64,000 nucleotides of DNA, taken from contig SHND01000071.1 in assembly GCA_004295045.1 (NCBI GenBank), forward strand, positions 124,001 to 188,000, written 5' to 3'. Below are positions 1 to 7,211 of this stretch, piece after piece. The position numbers were made by a program, and so were the translations under genes. The notes under the pieces are model-generated. The model did not search any database. It worked only from the letters and a program-made list of their open reading frames with translations, and was not told where the DNA came from. The stretch comes from Chloroflexota bacterium (GTDB lineage Bacteria > Chloroflexota > Anaerolineae > UBA4142 > SHND01). Every line of letters starts with the position of its first letter. The stretch's first letter is position 1.

Positions 1-62
1 ACGCGCGGCGAAATGGAAACAGAGATTTCCGTGCGGTAGAGGTCGAGGTCAAGGAGAGGCAT
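1..62 (-). CDS. N-terminus of unidentified protein, cut by window edge
   Basis: A minus-strand reading frame opens with ATG at 62-60 and runs without a stop to base 1, giving about 20 residues that begin MPLLDLDLYRTE. The start codon lies at the end of the ATGAGGGATGAG-type repeat. No ribosome-binding site is visible. The next genes upstream lie on the same strand, so this could be the distal gene of that run. Too little is present to name a family. Confidence 0.3.
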   Translation of the reverse strand, partial: MPLLDLDLYRTEISVSISPR

Positions 63-95
63 GAGGGATGAGTTGTAAGGTATGAGGGATGAGGG
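61..95. repeat. Left arm of degenerate repeat flanking the four-helix-bundle gene
   Basis: The segment contains ATGAGGGATGAG twice (from 61 and from 83) separated by a related stretch. Its reverse complement begins CCCTCATCCCTCAT, identical over 14 bases to the start of the right arm at 504-517. The two arms therefore form an inverted pair around the gene at 101-484. Confidence 0.7.
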
Positions 96-100
96 CAGAG

Positions 101-484
101 TTATTTCTTTGGATTGTCGCGTAATTCTGCAACCGAAGAACGTAACCCACCAATAATGCGTGCGACCTCCTCCGCCTGCGCCATAAGATTTTTGAATTCC
201 ATCTCGTCAATGTATTTGCAATCAAGTGCGATATATAACTGTGAGCGGAGCTCTGCGCAAGAGGATTTCGCAATCGTGAGGAACTGAAAGAATTCGCCGC
301 GTCGATTTCGTTCAAAGCCCTCTGCAAGGTTGGACATAATCGAGACAGCAGCGCGTTGCATCTGCCCTGTCAAGCCATAATCTTTGGCGAATGTGCCTTT
401 CCGTGTCACCCGATAAATGTCTTTCGTCAATACACGCGCTTTTTGCCATGCAATCAAGTCTTCAAAACGTTTAACACTTGCCAT
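101..484 (-). CDS. Four-helix bundle protein (S23 rRNA-IVS / Avd-like family)
   Basis: The 127-residue product begins MASVKRFEDLIAWQKAR, the usual opening of the S23-type four-helix bundle family (FEDLxxWQKA). It continues with LTGQMQRAAVSIMSNLAEG and a C-terminal GGLRSSVAELR helix. Family members are found in 23S rRNA intervening sequences, and the related Avd protein serves diversity-generating retroelements; the cellular role of stand-alone copies is unclear. I chose ATG 484 over an upstream in-frame ATG at 517 because AAAGGA lies just before it and homology starts there. The upstream extension would be translated repeat DNA. Inverted degenerate repeats flank the gene on both sides. No reverse transcriptase or rRNA is nearby. 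Confidence 0.9.
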   Translation of the reverse strand: MASVKRFEDLIAWQKARVLTKDIYRVTRKGTFAKDYGLTGQMQRAAVSIMSNLAEGFERNRRGEFFQFLTIAKSSCAELRSQLYIALDCKYIDEMEFKNLMAQAEEVARIIGGLRSSVAELRDNPKK

Positions 485-500
485 GTCTGTTCCTTTCACT

Positions 501-530
501 CGTCCCTCATCCCTCATGCCTCATTCCTCA
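501..530. repeat. Right arm of degenerate repeat flanking the four-helix-bundle gene
   Basis: The segment reads CCCTCATCCCTCATGCCTCA and continues with further degenerate CTCATTC units. It is inverted relative to the array at 61-95. It overlaps the 3' end of the neighbouring TPP-enzyme gene, so the last residues of that protein (RNEA) and its stop codon are encoded by repeat sequence. Confidence 0.7.
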
Positions 531-1110
531 GCGCTTCTTTCAAACGATGTACACTATCCGCGAGCGAGCCGCGCAAATAAGGCGTGTCTTCGGTTTGTTT
601 GCGATTGGGTGGAGGTTCTGCGCCCGGTTCCAAACGAACGGAAACGAAAACGGGTCCTTGCAGCTGCATGATTTTGTCCAAGCTATTTTCGTACTCGCGC
701 GCGTCGTTGAAATGAAACGCGTGGGGAAACCCGCACGCCAGCGCGATCTCGTGAAAATCCACCGCGCCCGCGCCGGGAATATTTTGGTTGCCCGTCACTT
801 CGTACGTGTTATTTTGCGCGACGAACAAAATCAAATTACGCGCGCGGCACTGTGCGATGGTGACGAGTGAGCCGAGCGACATGAGCATACTGCCGTCGCC
901 ATTCAAACAGATGACACCGCGCTGCGGCTGCGCGAGCGCGATGCCGAGCGCGAGCGATTGCGCGTGTCCCATCGCGCTGTCGGCGAACGCAAAATCGAGT
1001 TCGTGTTTGGACAGGCGCCCCCACGCGCGCACGAGTGACATGGTGCTGACGATCACTTGGTCGGTGCGGCGGGCGGCGAGGGGCGAGAGGAATTCGTGTT
1101 GGGTCAACAT
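514..1110 (-). CDS. TPP-dependent decarboxylase, C-terminal (TPP-binding) subunit
   Basis: The 198-residue product carries the thiamine-diphosphate motif starting at GDGSMLMSLGSL and ending in QNNTYEVTG, the GDG-to-NN signature of the TPP-binding domain. Length and split architecture match the beta subunit of sulfopyruvate decarboxylase or phosphonopyruvate decarboxylase-like enzymes, which decarboxylate 2-oxo acids with a phosphonate or sulfonate group. The partner PYR-domain subunit is encoded immediately upstream on the same strand, so an alpha/beta complex is expected. The substrate cannot be told from sequence, and no coenzyme M or phosphonate genes are nearby. I chose ATG 1110; the longer in-frame start at 1152 would include translated repeat sequence. 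Confidence 0.8.
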   Translation of the reverse strand: MLTQHEFLSPLAARRTDQVIVSTMSLVRAWGRLSKHELDFAFADSAMGHAQSLALGIALAQPQRGVICLNGDGSMLMSLGSLVTIAQCRARNLILFVAQNNTYEVTGNQNIPGAGAVDFHEIALACGFPHAFHFNDAREYENSLDKIMQLQGPVFVSVRLEPGAEPPPNRKQTEDTPYLRGSLADSVHRLKEALRNEA

Positions 1111-1179
1111 GGGTTCAAAGTTAAAGGTTAAAGACGAAAGGTGATCAAACATTCAGCCTTCAACGTTTCAACGGTCTTT
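1111..1179. repeat. Intergenic degenerate repeat with inverted arms
   Basis: The 69 bases between the two decarboxylase genes contain AAGTTAAAGGTTAAAG on the left and CCTTCAACGTTTCAACGG on the right. The right arm is a degenerate reverse complement of the left. It is one of a set of similar junction elements in this window. Confidence 0.5.
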
Positions 1180-1707
1180 CTACCGAATGGTTTCCGCGAT
1201 CACAACTGCTGTCGGACGCATTTCGCTTTGGGCGCGTTCATACGCCGCTTGAATTTTTTCCAATTCGCTGTTGTCGCTGACGAGTTCGTACGGCAGATTC
1301 CACGCGTGGAGCGTTGGCTCGAGCAATGTTGCGACGGAATCTACTTCACGACGCGAGAGATCGTCCGGCGCAAGCATCTCGGGCGCGGGAGTGGGTAGAG
1401 ATTTATAGCCGCGATAACTGACGAGAACGACAACGGGAATGCGCATCCGCGTCAAGGTGCCGCGCAGCGCGTCGCCCGATTCCAGCAAGCCCGTGTTTTG
1501 AATGAGCACCAGCGGATTCTGCCCGCCGATCCACAACCCCGCCGCCGTCGCAAAGGCTTCGCCTTCGCGCGTGACGGTGATGAGATAAATGTCGGGGTCG
1601 TCCGCGAGTTCGTGAAAAAGCGCGGCGGTGGAATTATCGGGCAAGCCGACAACATGCGAGATGTTTAGCTGTTTAAAGGTTTCGAGGACGCGGCGGGTGG
1701 TAAGCAT
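1180..1707 (-). CDS. TPP-dependent decarboxylase, N-terminal (PYR) subunit
   Basis: The 175-residue product has the PYR-domain layout of split 2-oxo-acid decarboxylases. It has an N-terminal VVGLPDNSTAALFHEL segment, the conserved cofactor-activating glutamate in VTREGEAFATAAG, and NPLVLIQNTGLLESGDAL. It resembles the alpha subunit of sulfopyruvate or phosphonopyruvate decarboxylase and should pair with the TPP-binding subunit encoded 69 bases downstream. Gene order alpha then beta is the usual one. The physiological 2-oxo acid is not determined. The upstream region up to base 1823 is shared with the divergent GH4 gene. Confidence 0.8.
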   Translation of the reverse strand: MLTTRRVLETFKQLNISHVVGLPDNSTAALFHELADDPDIYLITVTREGEAFATAAGLWIGGQNPLVLIQNTGLLESGDALRGTLTRMRIPVVVLVSYRGYKSLPTPAPEMLAPDDLSRREVDSVATLLEPTLHAWNLPYELVSDNSELEKIQAAYERAQSEMRPTAVVIAETIR

Positions 1708-1787
1708 GATGAAATTGTAACATTACGCGGGCGAATTGTGTAGGGGCGTGGACGATGAAAGGAATGTGGTCAGAACCTGTCGCTACA

Positions 1788-1815
1788 TTGACACGCGTAT
1801 AACTTGGTTTATGAT
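1788..1815 (+). promoter_or_regulatory. Sigma70-type promoter for the GH4 gene
   Basis: TTGACA (1788-1793) and TATGAT (1810-1815) are separated by 16 bases. The -10 box ends only 8 bases before the GH4 ATG at 1824, so the expected transcript would begin at or within about two bases of the start codon. Confidence 0.6.
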
Positions 1816-1823
1816 GCAGCAGT

Positions 1824-3155
1824 ATGGGCAAAACAAAAATCGTACTCGTCGGCGCGGGCAGCACCAGTTTCGGTGTCAGCACCGTCGCCGATTTTTTTCA
1901 ACAGCGCGAAAAATTTTTGGACAGTACGCTTGTGTTGTGCGATGTGAATGAGGCGAAATTGAACCGCGTGAAACGTTTGGCGGAACGGCTGAATGAGGCG
2001 ACGGGGAAACCATTTCAAATTGAAAGCGTAACGGATTATCGCCGCGCGTTGCAGGGCGCGGAATTCGTTTTTGTTTCCGTTGAAGTGAATCGGCTGGAAC
2101 GCTGGAAATTGGATTGGGAGATTCCGTTCCGTTACGGAATCAAACACGTGCTTGGCGAAAATGGCGGACCCGGTGGACTTGCACATGCGCTGCGCACGAT
2201 TCCGCTTGTGTTGGGGATTGCGCGCGAAATGGAAAAATCCGCGCCCGACGCGTATCTCATCAATTACGTGAATCCGTTGACGCGCGTTTGTTTGGGTGTG
2301 ACGCGTTACACAAGAATCAAAACGATTGGGATGTGTCATCAAATCAACAAGGGATTTTCATTGGTCGGGCAGGTGTTGGGCTTGACGCCGACGACGCACG
2401 CGCATTTTCCTGACGCGGGAATTGTGCGCGAACTCAAAACCAAAATTGATCTCAAACAAGCGGGACTGAATCATGTCACATGGATTCAAGACCTCCGCGA
2501 AAAAAATAGCGGACGCGATTTGTATCCCGAATTTCGCGCGCGTTTGCAAAAAATGCCCGCATCATGGGAACCACTTTCGCGGCGCTTGTACGACGCGTTC
2601 GGCTTGTTTCCCGCGACGGGCGACGGGCATGTGGGCGAATATTTTGCGTACGCGCACGAGACGAGCGACCTGCGCGGCTTTGACTTTGAAGAACGCGCGC
2701 GCGAAAGCGCCGCATTGGATGAACGCGTGGAACGCGCGTTGACGGACGACGCGCTGCGCGATGAATTTTTGCGAAACGAATCAGGCGAACGCGGCATTGA
2801 TGTCGCCGCCGCGTTGTTGAACGATTTGAATCAATACGAATTGAATGTGAATGTGGTCAACAACGGCGCGCTGCCCGGTCTGCCCGATTGGGCAATTGTC
2901 GAAGTTCCGGCGGTGGTGAGCGGTGCGGGTGTCATGCCGTTACGCGTGCCGTCGTTACCGGACGCGATCACCGCGCTGTTGAATCAACAAGTGGCAATTC
3001 AAGATTGCGTCGTTAAAGCAGCCGTGCATGGCAATCGTCACGCCGCGCTGCAAGCGCTGCTGCTCGACCCGTTAATTTCAGGTTATTCTGTCGCGGAAAA
3101 AATGTTGGACGAATTGTTGCAAGTGCATAAAGAGTATCTCATCGAATTTAAATAA
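1824..3155 (+). CDS. Glycoside hydrolase family 4 (alpha-galactosidase/alpha-glucosidase type)
   Basis: The 443-residue protein opens with an NAD-binding Rossmann motif (KIVLVGAGSTSFG). It has the GH4 signatures GENGGPGGLAHALR, NPLTR (about residue 150) and GMCHQ, with Cys171-His172 as the expected Mn2+ ligands. GH4 enzymes cleave glycosides by an NAD+- and Mn2+-dependent oxidation-elimination route in the cytoplasm. The closest subgroups act on alpha-galactosides, alpha-glucosides or alpha-galacturonides; which applies here is unknown. No Shine-Dalgarno is visible before ATG 1824 and a promoter lies directly in front, suggesting leaderless translation. A GH13 enzyme follows on the same strand, consistent with alpha-glucan or oligosaccharide use. 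Confidence 0.88.
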   Translation: MGKTKIVLVGAGSTSFGVSTVADFFQQREKFLDSTLVLCDVNEAKLNRVKRLAERLNEATGKPFQIESVTDYRRALQGAEFVFVSVEVNRLERWKLDWEIPFRYGIKHVLGENGGPGGLAHALRTIPLVLGIAREMEKSAPDAYLINYVNPLTRVCLGVTRYTRIKTIGMCHQINKGFSLVGQVLGLTPTTHAHFPDAGIVRELKTKIDLKQAGLNHVTWIQDLREKNSGRDLYPEFRARLQKMPASWEPLSRRLYDAFGLFPATGDGHVGEYFAYAHETSDLRGFDFEERARESAALDERVERALTDDALRDEFLRNESGERGIDVAAALLNDLNQYELNVNVVNNGALPGLPDWAIVEVPAVVSGAGVMPLRVPSLPDAITALLNQQVAIQDCVVKAAVHGNRHAALQALLLDPLISGYSVAEKMLDELLQVHKEYLIEFK

Positions 3156-3215
3156 TCATTTATTTCATGTGCGTTTATAATTTTACATTCGCACTTAATG
3201 CTTTATTTGTGATAC

Positions 3216-3245
3216 GATAGGTTCTATCCACGAGCGGATAGGTTC
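3216..3245. promoter_or_regulatory. Operator-like repeat upstream of the GH13 gene
   Basis: The 9-mer GATAGGTTC occurs at 3216-3224 and again at 3237-3245, 21 bases apart (two helical turns). An inverted CTATCC half-site lies between them at 3224-3229. The array sits 29 bases before the GH13 start codon. The spacing suggests a dimeric regulator; no regulator gene is adjacent. Confidence 0.45.
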
Positions 3246-3273
3246 GTCGAATAAAAATGCTAGGAGAACCAAC

Positions 3274-4743
3274 ATGCCTTGGCACAAGAGACCAATCATT
3301 TATGAAATTAACACGTGGGTTTGGCTTGCCGAATTGCGCGCGCGCTATCACCGGTCGCTAACGCTTGGCGATGTGCCGAAAGCGGAATGGGACGAGCTCG
3401 CAGCATTGAATGTGGATGCGGTGTGGTTCATGGGCGTATGGCAGCGCAGTCCCGCAGGCGTTGCGGTGGCGAATGACAACGCAGAGCTGCAAGCAGAATT
3501 TCACCGCGCATTGCCTGACTATACGCTCGCCGACAATGTCGGCTCGGCGTACTGCATCCGCGATTATGTCGTGGCGTCAGAGCTCGGCGGTCCCGAAGGT
3601 TTAGCGCGGGCGCGGCAAGAACTCGCGCGGCGCGGTTTGCGCCTTTTGCTCGATTTTGTTCCCAATCATGTCGCGCCCGATCACGCGTGGGTGAAAACGC
3701 ATCCCGAATATTTCATTCGCGGCACAAGCCAAGATTTGGAACGCGCCCCGCAGGAATTTATCGCGGCGGGAGAAAATGTGATTGCAAATGGGCGTGACCC
3801 ATACTTTCCGCCGTGGCGCGACGTGGTGCAATTGAACGCGTTCGATCCGGGACTGCGCGCGGCGGCGATTGAAACGGCGACATCCATTGCATCGCAATGC
3901 GATGGGATGCGCTGTGATATGGCGATGCTGCTCCTCAATGACATTTTCGCGAAAACGTGGGGCGAGCGCGCGGGCGCAAAACCCGAAACGGAATATTGGC
4001 GCGAATTGATTCCTGCCGTCAAGCAAAAATTTCCCGACGTGATTTTTATGGCAGAAGCGTATTGGGACCTCGAATACGATTTGATGCAGAACGGTTTTGA
4101 TTATTGTTACGACAAACGCTTGTACGATCGGCTCAAACAGGAGGACGCCGCAAGTGTGCGCGGACATTTGTTGGCGGGGCTGGATTATCAAGACAAGCTT
4201 GTGCGCTTTATCGAAAATCATGACGAGCCGCGCGCGGCTGCCACCTTTGCGCCGGAACAGCAGCGCGCGGCAGCGGTGGTAATCACGACAGTGCCGGGCG
4301 CAAAATTGATTTATGACGGACAGCTCAGCGGACGCAAAATCAAATTGCCCGTCTTTTTGAGACGTCGCGCGCCGGAAGCCAAAGATTATGAATTGGATTC
4401 GTTTTATCACGCCTTGTTGAAACACGTTCACGCCGACCTGTTTCATGACGGCGAATGGCACATGTGCGAATGTACCGGATGGAGTGATAACGCGAGTTTT
4501 CAAAACCTGCTGGCGTGGACGTGGCGCAAAGAGAACGAGCGCGCCCTCATTGTCATCAATTATTCCGCGCGGCGTTCACAAGGAATGGTTCAGTTGCCGT
4601 GGGACGACCTGCATGGAAACATCTGGCGCTTGTCCGATTCGCTCAACGGCGATGTTTTTCTCCGCGATGGCGAACGATTGAGCGCGTCGGGACTTTTTGT
4701 TGATCTTGACGCGTGGAGATATCACGTACTCGCGTTTGGATGA
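3274..4743 (+). CDS. Alpha-amylase family (GH13) enzyme
   Basis: The 489-residue protein has the four GH13 regions: DFVPNHVAPDHAW, GMRCDMAM with nucleophile Asp215, MAEAYW with acid/base Glu261, and ENHDE with Asp317. It also has a C-terminal beta-sandwich. GH13 enzymes hydrolyse or transfer alpha-glucosidic bonds by a retaining mechanism. There is no signal peptide, so it should act in the cytoplasm, perhaps on glycogen-derived or imported maltodextrins. AGGAG lies 8 bases before the ATG. The upstream repeat at 3216-3245 suggests it is regulated. Exact specificity (amylase, glucosidase or transferase) cannot be assigned. Confidence 0.88.
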   Translation: MPWHKRPIIYEINTWVWLAELRARYHRSLTLGDVPKAEWDELAALNVDAVWFMGVWQRSPAGVAVANDNAELQAEFHRALPDYTLADNVGSAYCIRDYVVASELGGPEGLARARQELARRGLRLLLDFVPNHVAPDHAWVKTHPEYFIRGTSQDLERAPQEFIAAGENVIANGRDPYFPPWRDVVQLNAFDPGLRAAAIETATSIASQCDGMRCDMAMLLLNDIFAKTWGERAGAKPETEYWRELIPAVKQKFPDVIFMAEAYWDLEYDLMQNGFDYCYDKRLYDRLKQEDAASVRGHLLAGLDYQDKLVRFIENHDEPRAAATFAPEQQRAAAVVITTVPGAKLIYDGQLSGRKIKLPVFLRRRAPEAKDYELDSFYHALLKHVHADLFHDGEWHMCECTGWSDNASFQNLLAWTWRKENERALIVINYSARRSQGMVQLPWDDLHGNIWRLSDSLNGDVFLRDGERLSASGLFVDLDAWRYHVLAFG

Positions 4744-4756
4744 TGATCAAGTTGCG

Positions 4757-5695
4757 CTAGTTGACTTCAACTTGCTGCATTTTTGGGCGCAGGAGAATGA
4801 CAGCAAAGAGAATCAGTCCCGCGCCCACCAGTTGGGGCAGGGCGAGGACTTCGCCGAACAAAAAGTAGGCGAGGATGATGCTGAACACGGGTTCGAGGGT
4901 CGCAATCAATGCAACAACACTCGCGGGAATTTTTGAGAGTCCGACATTGTACAGCCCAAAGCCAATGAGCGTGGGACCCAGCGCGAGAAAAAATAAAATT
5001 GCCCAGCCGCTCCATTGGGTGCCGAGACTCAAAATATTTCCCGCCCAAAGCTGGAGCGGCAACAAGAACAACGCGCCGAACAAAAAGGCATAAAATAACG
5101 ACGCCCAGGGCGAATAGCGGCGCGAGATGATTTGTCCAAGAATCGCGTACGTTGCCCACGTCGCGCCGGTGAGCAAGCCGATGAGAATGCCCCAACCATT
5201 CAATTTCAAATTTTCCGGCATATAAATTTGTGCGACGAGAATCATTCCCACTAGTGTCAAAATCAATGCGGTGATCTTTGTGCGATCCAATCTTTCGCCA
5301 AAGACGCGCACGCTCACCAGCGCCACGATCGTCGGATTGATATAGACGAGTACGGTGGCTACCGCCGCGCCGTTCAACTGCACCGAAGTGATCCAGGCGA
5401 GTTGATGGATGCCCACGCCGACGACGCCCATGACGATGAGATAGATCAAGTGACGCGCTTGAATTTTAAGGTACGTGCGTTTAAAGAGCAGCAATGCCAA
5501 ACCAAGCGCGCCGGTTACAATGGTGACGCGCAGAAATGCCAGGTTCAAGGGCGGCATGTTATAGTCAACGAGCAAATATTTGATCAAAATGCCGGTGAGT
5601 GACAACAGCGCGGTGGCAAGCAGGACGATGAAATAGCCGCGTACGGATGTAGTTTCGGATTTCGTTCCGAGTTGAGAGCGAGACGTAGTCGCCAT
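4757..5695 (-). CDS. EamA/DMT-family transporter
   Basis: The 312-residue protein is strongly hydrophobic with about ten membrane helices arranged as two EamA repeats. The second repeat ends in the typical segment LEPVFSIILAYFLFGE near residue 280. DMT proteins export metabolites such as amino acids or nucleotide sugars across the inner membrane; the substrate is not predictable. It faces the GH13 gene tail to tail (13-base gap) and is divergent from the nucleoside phosphorylase gene. Confidence 0.9.
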   Translation of the reverse strand: MATTSRSQLGTKSETTSVRGYFIVLLATALLSLTGILIKYLLVDYNMPPLNLAFLRVTIVTGALGLALLLFKRTYLKIQARHLIYLIVMGVVGVGIHQLAWITSVQLNGAAVATVLVYINPTIVALVSVRVFGERLDRTKITALILTLVGMILVAQIYMPENLKLNGWGILIGLLTGATWATYAILGQIISRRYSPWASLFYAFLFGALFLLPLQLWAGNILSLGTQWSGWAILFFLALGPTLIGFGLYNVGLSKIPASVVALIATLEPVFSIILAYFLFGEVLALPQLVGAGLILFAVILLRPKMQQVEVN

Positions 5696-5759
5696 AATGG
5701 CGCGATTGTCGCATGACGCCCTATTACTGTCAAAAGCGAATTTGTAAAGGAAACGCGAA

Positions 5760-6485
5760 ATGGAATTTCATATCAAATGCGATCCGTCAGATATTTCGAG
5801 ATACTGTTTCACGCCGGGCGATCCTGCGCGCGCCAAAAGAATTGCCGATTATTTTGATGACGCGAAATTCGTGACAGATAGTCGCGGCTATCTCGTCTAT
5901 TCAGGCAAATATCGCGGTGTGTTTATGACGGTGTGCGCGACGAACATGGGCGGACCGACGGTGGCGATTGCGCTGGAGGAATTGGCGCACATGGGCGCAG
6001 ATACATTCTTGCGCGTCGGGTCGTGCGGCGCGGTTCAGCCGAATCAAAGACCGGGCGATGTCGTCATTTCGACCGGCGCGGTGCGTTTAGGCGGCACGGC
6101 AAATTCCTACTTGCCGCTCCACTATCCTGCCGTGCCAACCTTTCAAGTCGTTCGCGCATTGGTGGACGCGGCGGATGAAATGCAGGTTCCGGTGCATCTT
6201 GGAATTGGCGCGGCAGGCGATGCTTTTTATGCGCCAAAAGAGGGGCGGGCGGAGATGGCAAAAGCGGGTGTCATGTCCCTCGAAATGGAGAGCGACACGC
6301 TTTACATCGTCGGACAATTTCGCGGCTGGCGAACAGGCGCCGTATTTGCAGTGGACGGCACACCGACTGAGGTCAAACCCACGTGGGGCGAAGAAGCGTT
6401 CAAACGTGGCGAAATGCAAACGATTGAAGTCGCGCTGAATGCGATGCACGCGTTGGCGCTTCAAGACGAAAGCGTGCGCGGCTAA
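5760..6485 (+). CDS. Nucleoside phosphorylase (uridine/purine type)
   Basis: The 241-residue protein belongs to the PNP/UDP hexameric phosphorylase family. It has FTPGDPARAKRIA for phosphate binding, VGSCGAV, the MSLEMES motif that binds the ribose hydroxyls, and AVDGTP near the C-terminus. It should catalyse phosphorolysis of nucleosides to base plus ribose-1-phosphate in salvage. Base specificity is not clear, although the length and DGTP region are closest to uridine phosphorylases. AAAGGAAA precedes the ATG. It is divergently transcribed from the EamA gene. Confidence 0.88.
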   Translation: MEFHIKCDPSDISRYCFTPGDPARAKRIADYFDDAKFVTDSRGYLVYSGKYRGVFMTVCATNMGGPTVAIALEELAHMGADTFLRVGSCGAVQPNQRPGDVVISTGAVRLGGTANSYLPLHYPAVPTFQVVRALVDAADEMQVPVHLGIGAAGDAFYAPKEGRAEMAKAGVMSLEMESDTLYIVGQFRGWRTGAVFAVDGTPTEVKPTWGEEAFKRGEMQTIEVALNAMHALALQDESVRG

Positions 6486-6532
6486 CCTTTTGTTACAAAG
6501 TTACGCGGACAGCGTAGATACAATCGAAAATT

Positions 6533-6745
6533 ATGATTCGCTTTTTGTTTCTCGCGCTTGGAATGTGCTGTCTGACGATGATGGCATTGGTCATCATTTC
6601 CCCGTGGTGGCGGCGAATTGCTATGGGCGTGCTTGCGCTGCTTGCCGCGCGGAACGTTTCGCAGACGCCAATGCCCGGCGCAGAACCGCAGGAACCTTCA
6701 GAAGAGGTAATTGAAGGCGAATTTCGTGTGCTTGAGGACAAGTAA
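6533..6745 (+). CDS. Small membrane protein, function unknown
   Basis: The 70-residue product has two closely spaced hydrophobic helices (LFLALGMCCLTMMALVIISP and RRIAMGVLALLAA) and an acidic cytoplasm-like tail, EEVIEGEFRVLEDK. It starts 47 bases after the phosphorylase gene on the same strand. I recognise no family. Codon use matches the neighbours, which supports a real gene. Confidence 0.55.
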   Translation: MIRFLFLALGMCCLTMMALVIISPWWRRIAMGVLALLAARNVSQTPMPGAEPQEPSEEVIEGEFRVLEDK

Positions 6746-6772
6746 TCGCGAATCATTTGAGAGCGCCAAGTC

Positions 6773-6812
6773 AACGCCGAACTGCAGTGCGCGGTTCGGC
6801 GTTGTGTTCTTT
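6773..6812 (+). terminator. Hairpin, probable intrinsic terminator
   Basis: AACGCCGAAC (6773-6782) and GTTCGGCGTT (6794-6803) form a perfect 10-bp stem with an 11-base loop. A moderately T-rich run (GTGTTCTTTT) follows. It separates the 70-residue ORF from the next gene. The T tract is interrupted, so termination may be partial. Confidence 0.5.
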
Positions 6813-6827
6813 TGCTGAGGAGGCGAC

Positions 6828-7166
6828 GTGTCTTCTCGTTCTACCCTGCTGCGCGAGATGTTTTTACTCGCGGGCGCCATTGGTATTTTGTTCGTGTTGT
6901 TCGTTGTAGGCGCATTAGTTTTCAGTAACTCGTTTTCGTGGCTTTGGTTTGCGCGCATCATTCTTGTCAGCGCGCTGCTGTGCGCTCTGTTCGAAGGGAT
7001 TATGCTTGTCCGCGCGACACGCGTATCACACGCGTTGACGCCGTCCGCGACGTGGCGGCGCATTGATCAGGCGCGCGGCTGCAGTCTTGCGCTGTTGTTT
7101 GGAATTGTAACAGTTGGGTTGCTGCTCTGCGGCGTGCTGATGGAATGGCTTGTAGAGTGGAGATAA
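6828..7166 (+). CDS. Three-helix membrane protein, function unknown
   Basis: The 112-residue product starts at GTG 6828 with GAGGAGG seven bases upstream, a strong ribosome-binding site that decides the start. Three hydrophobic segments (around residues 12-34, 40-62 and 86-107) predict a small polytopic inner-membrane protein. I recognise no family. The gene is followed by a long bidirectional terminator. Confidence 0.65.
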   Translation: MSSRSTLLREMFLLAGAIGILFVLFVVGALVFSNSFSWLWFARIILVSALLCALFEGIMLVRATRVSHALTPSATWRRIDQARGCSLALLFGIVTVGLLLCGVLMEWLVEWR

Positions 7167-7211
7167 AATTTGGGTAGGAACGGAACCCGGTTTCGTTCCT
7201 ACCCAATCATT
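7165..7211. terminator. Bidirectional intrinsic terminator
   Basis: TTGGGTAGGAACG (7170-7182) pairs perfectly with CGTTCCTACCCAA (7194-7206) to make a 13-bp stem with an 11-base loop. AAAA lies on the left and TCATTTT on the right. It sits between two convergent genes and should serve both. Confidence 0.65.

Noticed and set aside
101..484. 23S rRNA intervening sequence
   Set aside because: The four-helix-bundle gene belongs to that family, but no rRNA sequence surrounds it.
101..484. Diversity-generating retroelement
   Set aside because: An Avd-like fold alone is not enough. No reverse transcriptase and no template/variable repeat pair are visible.
1141..1398. Small plus-strand open frame opposite the decarboxylase genes
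   Set aside because: It is antisense to the PYR subunit, with no ribosome-binding site and no motif.
3601..4503. 300-codon open frame on the minus strand
   Set aside because: It is antisense to the GH13 gene, whose four catalytic regions are intact.
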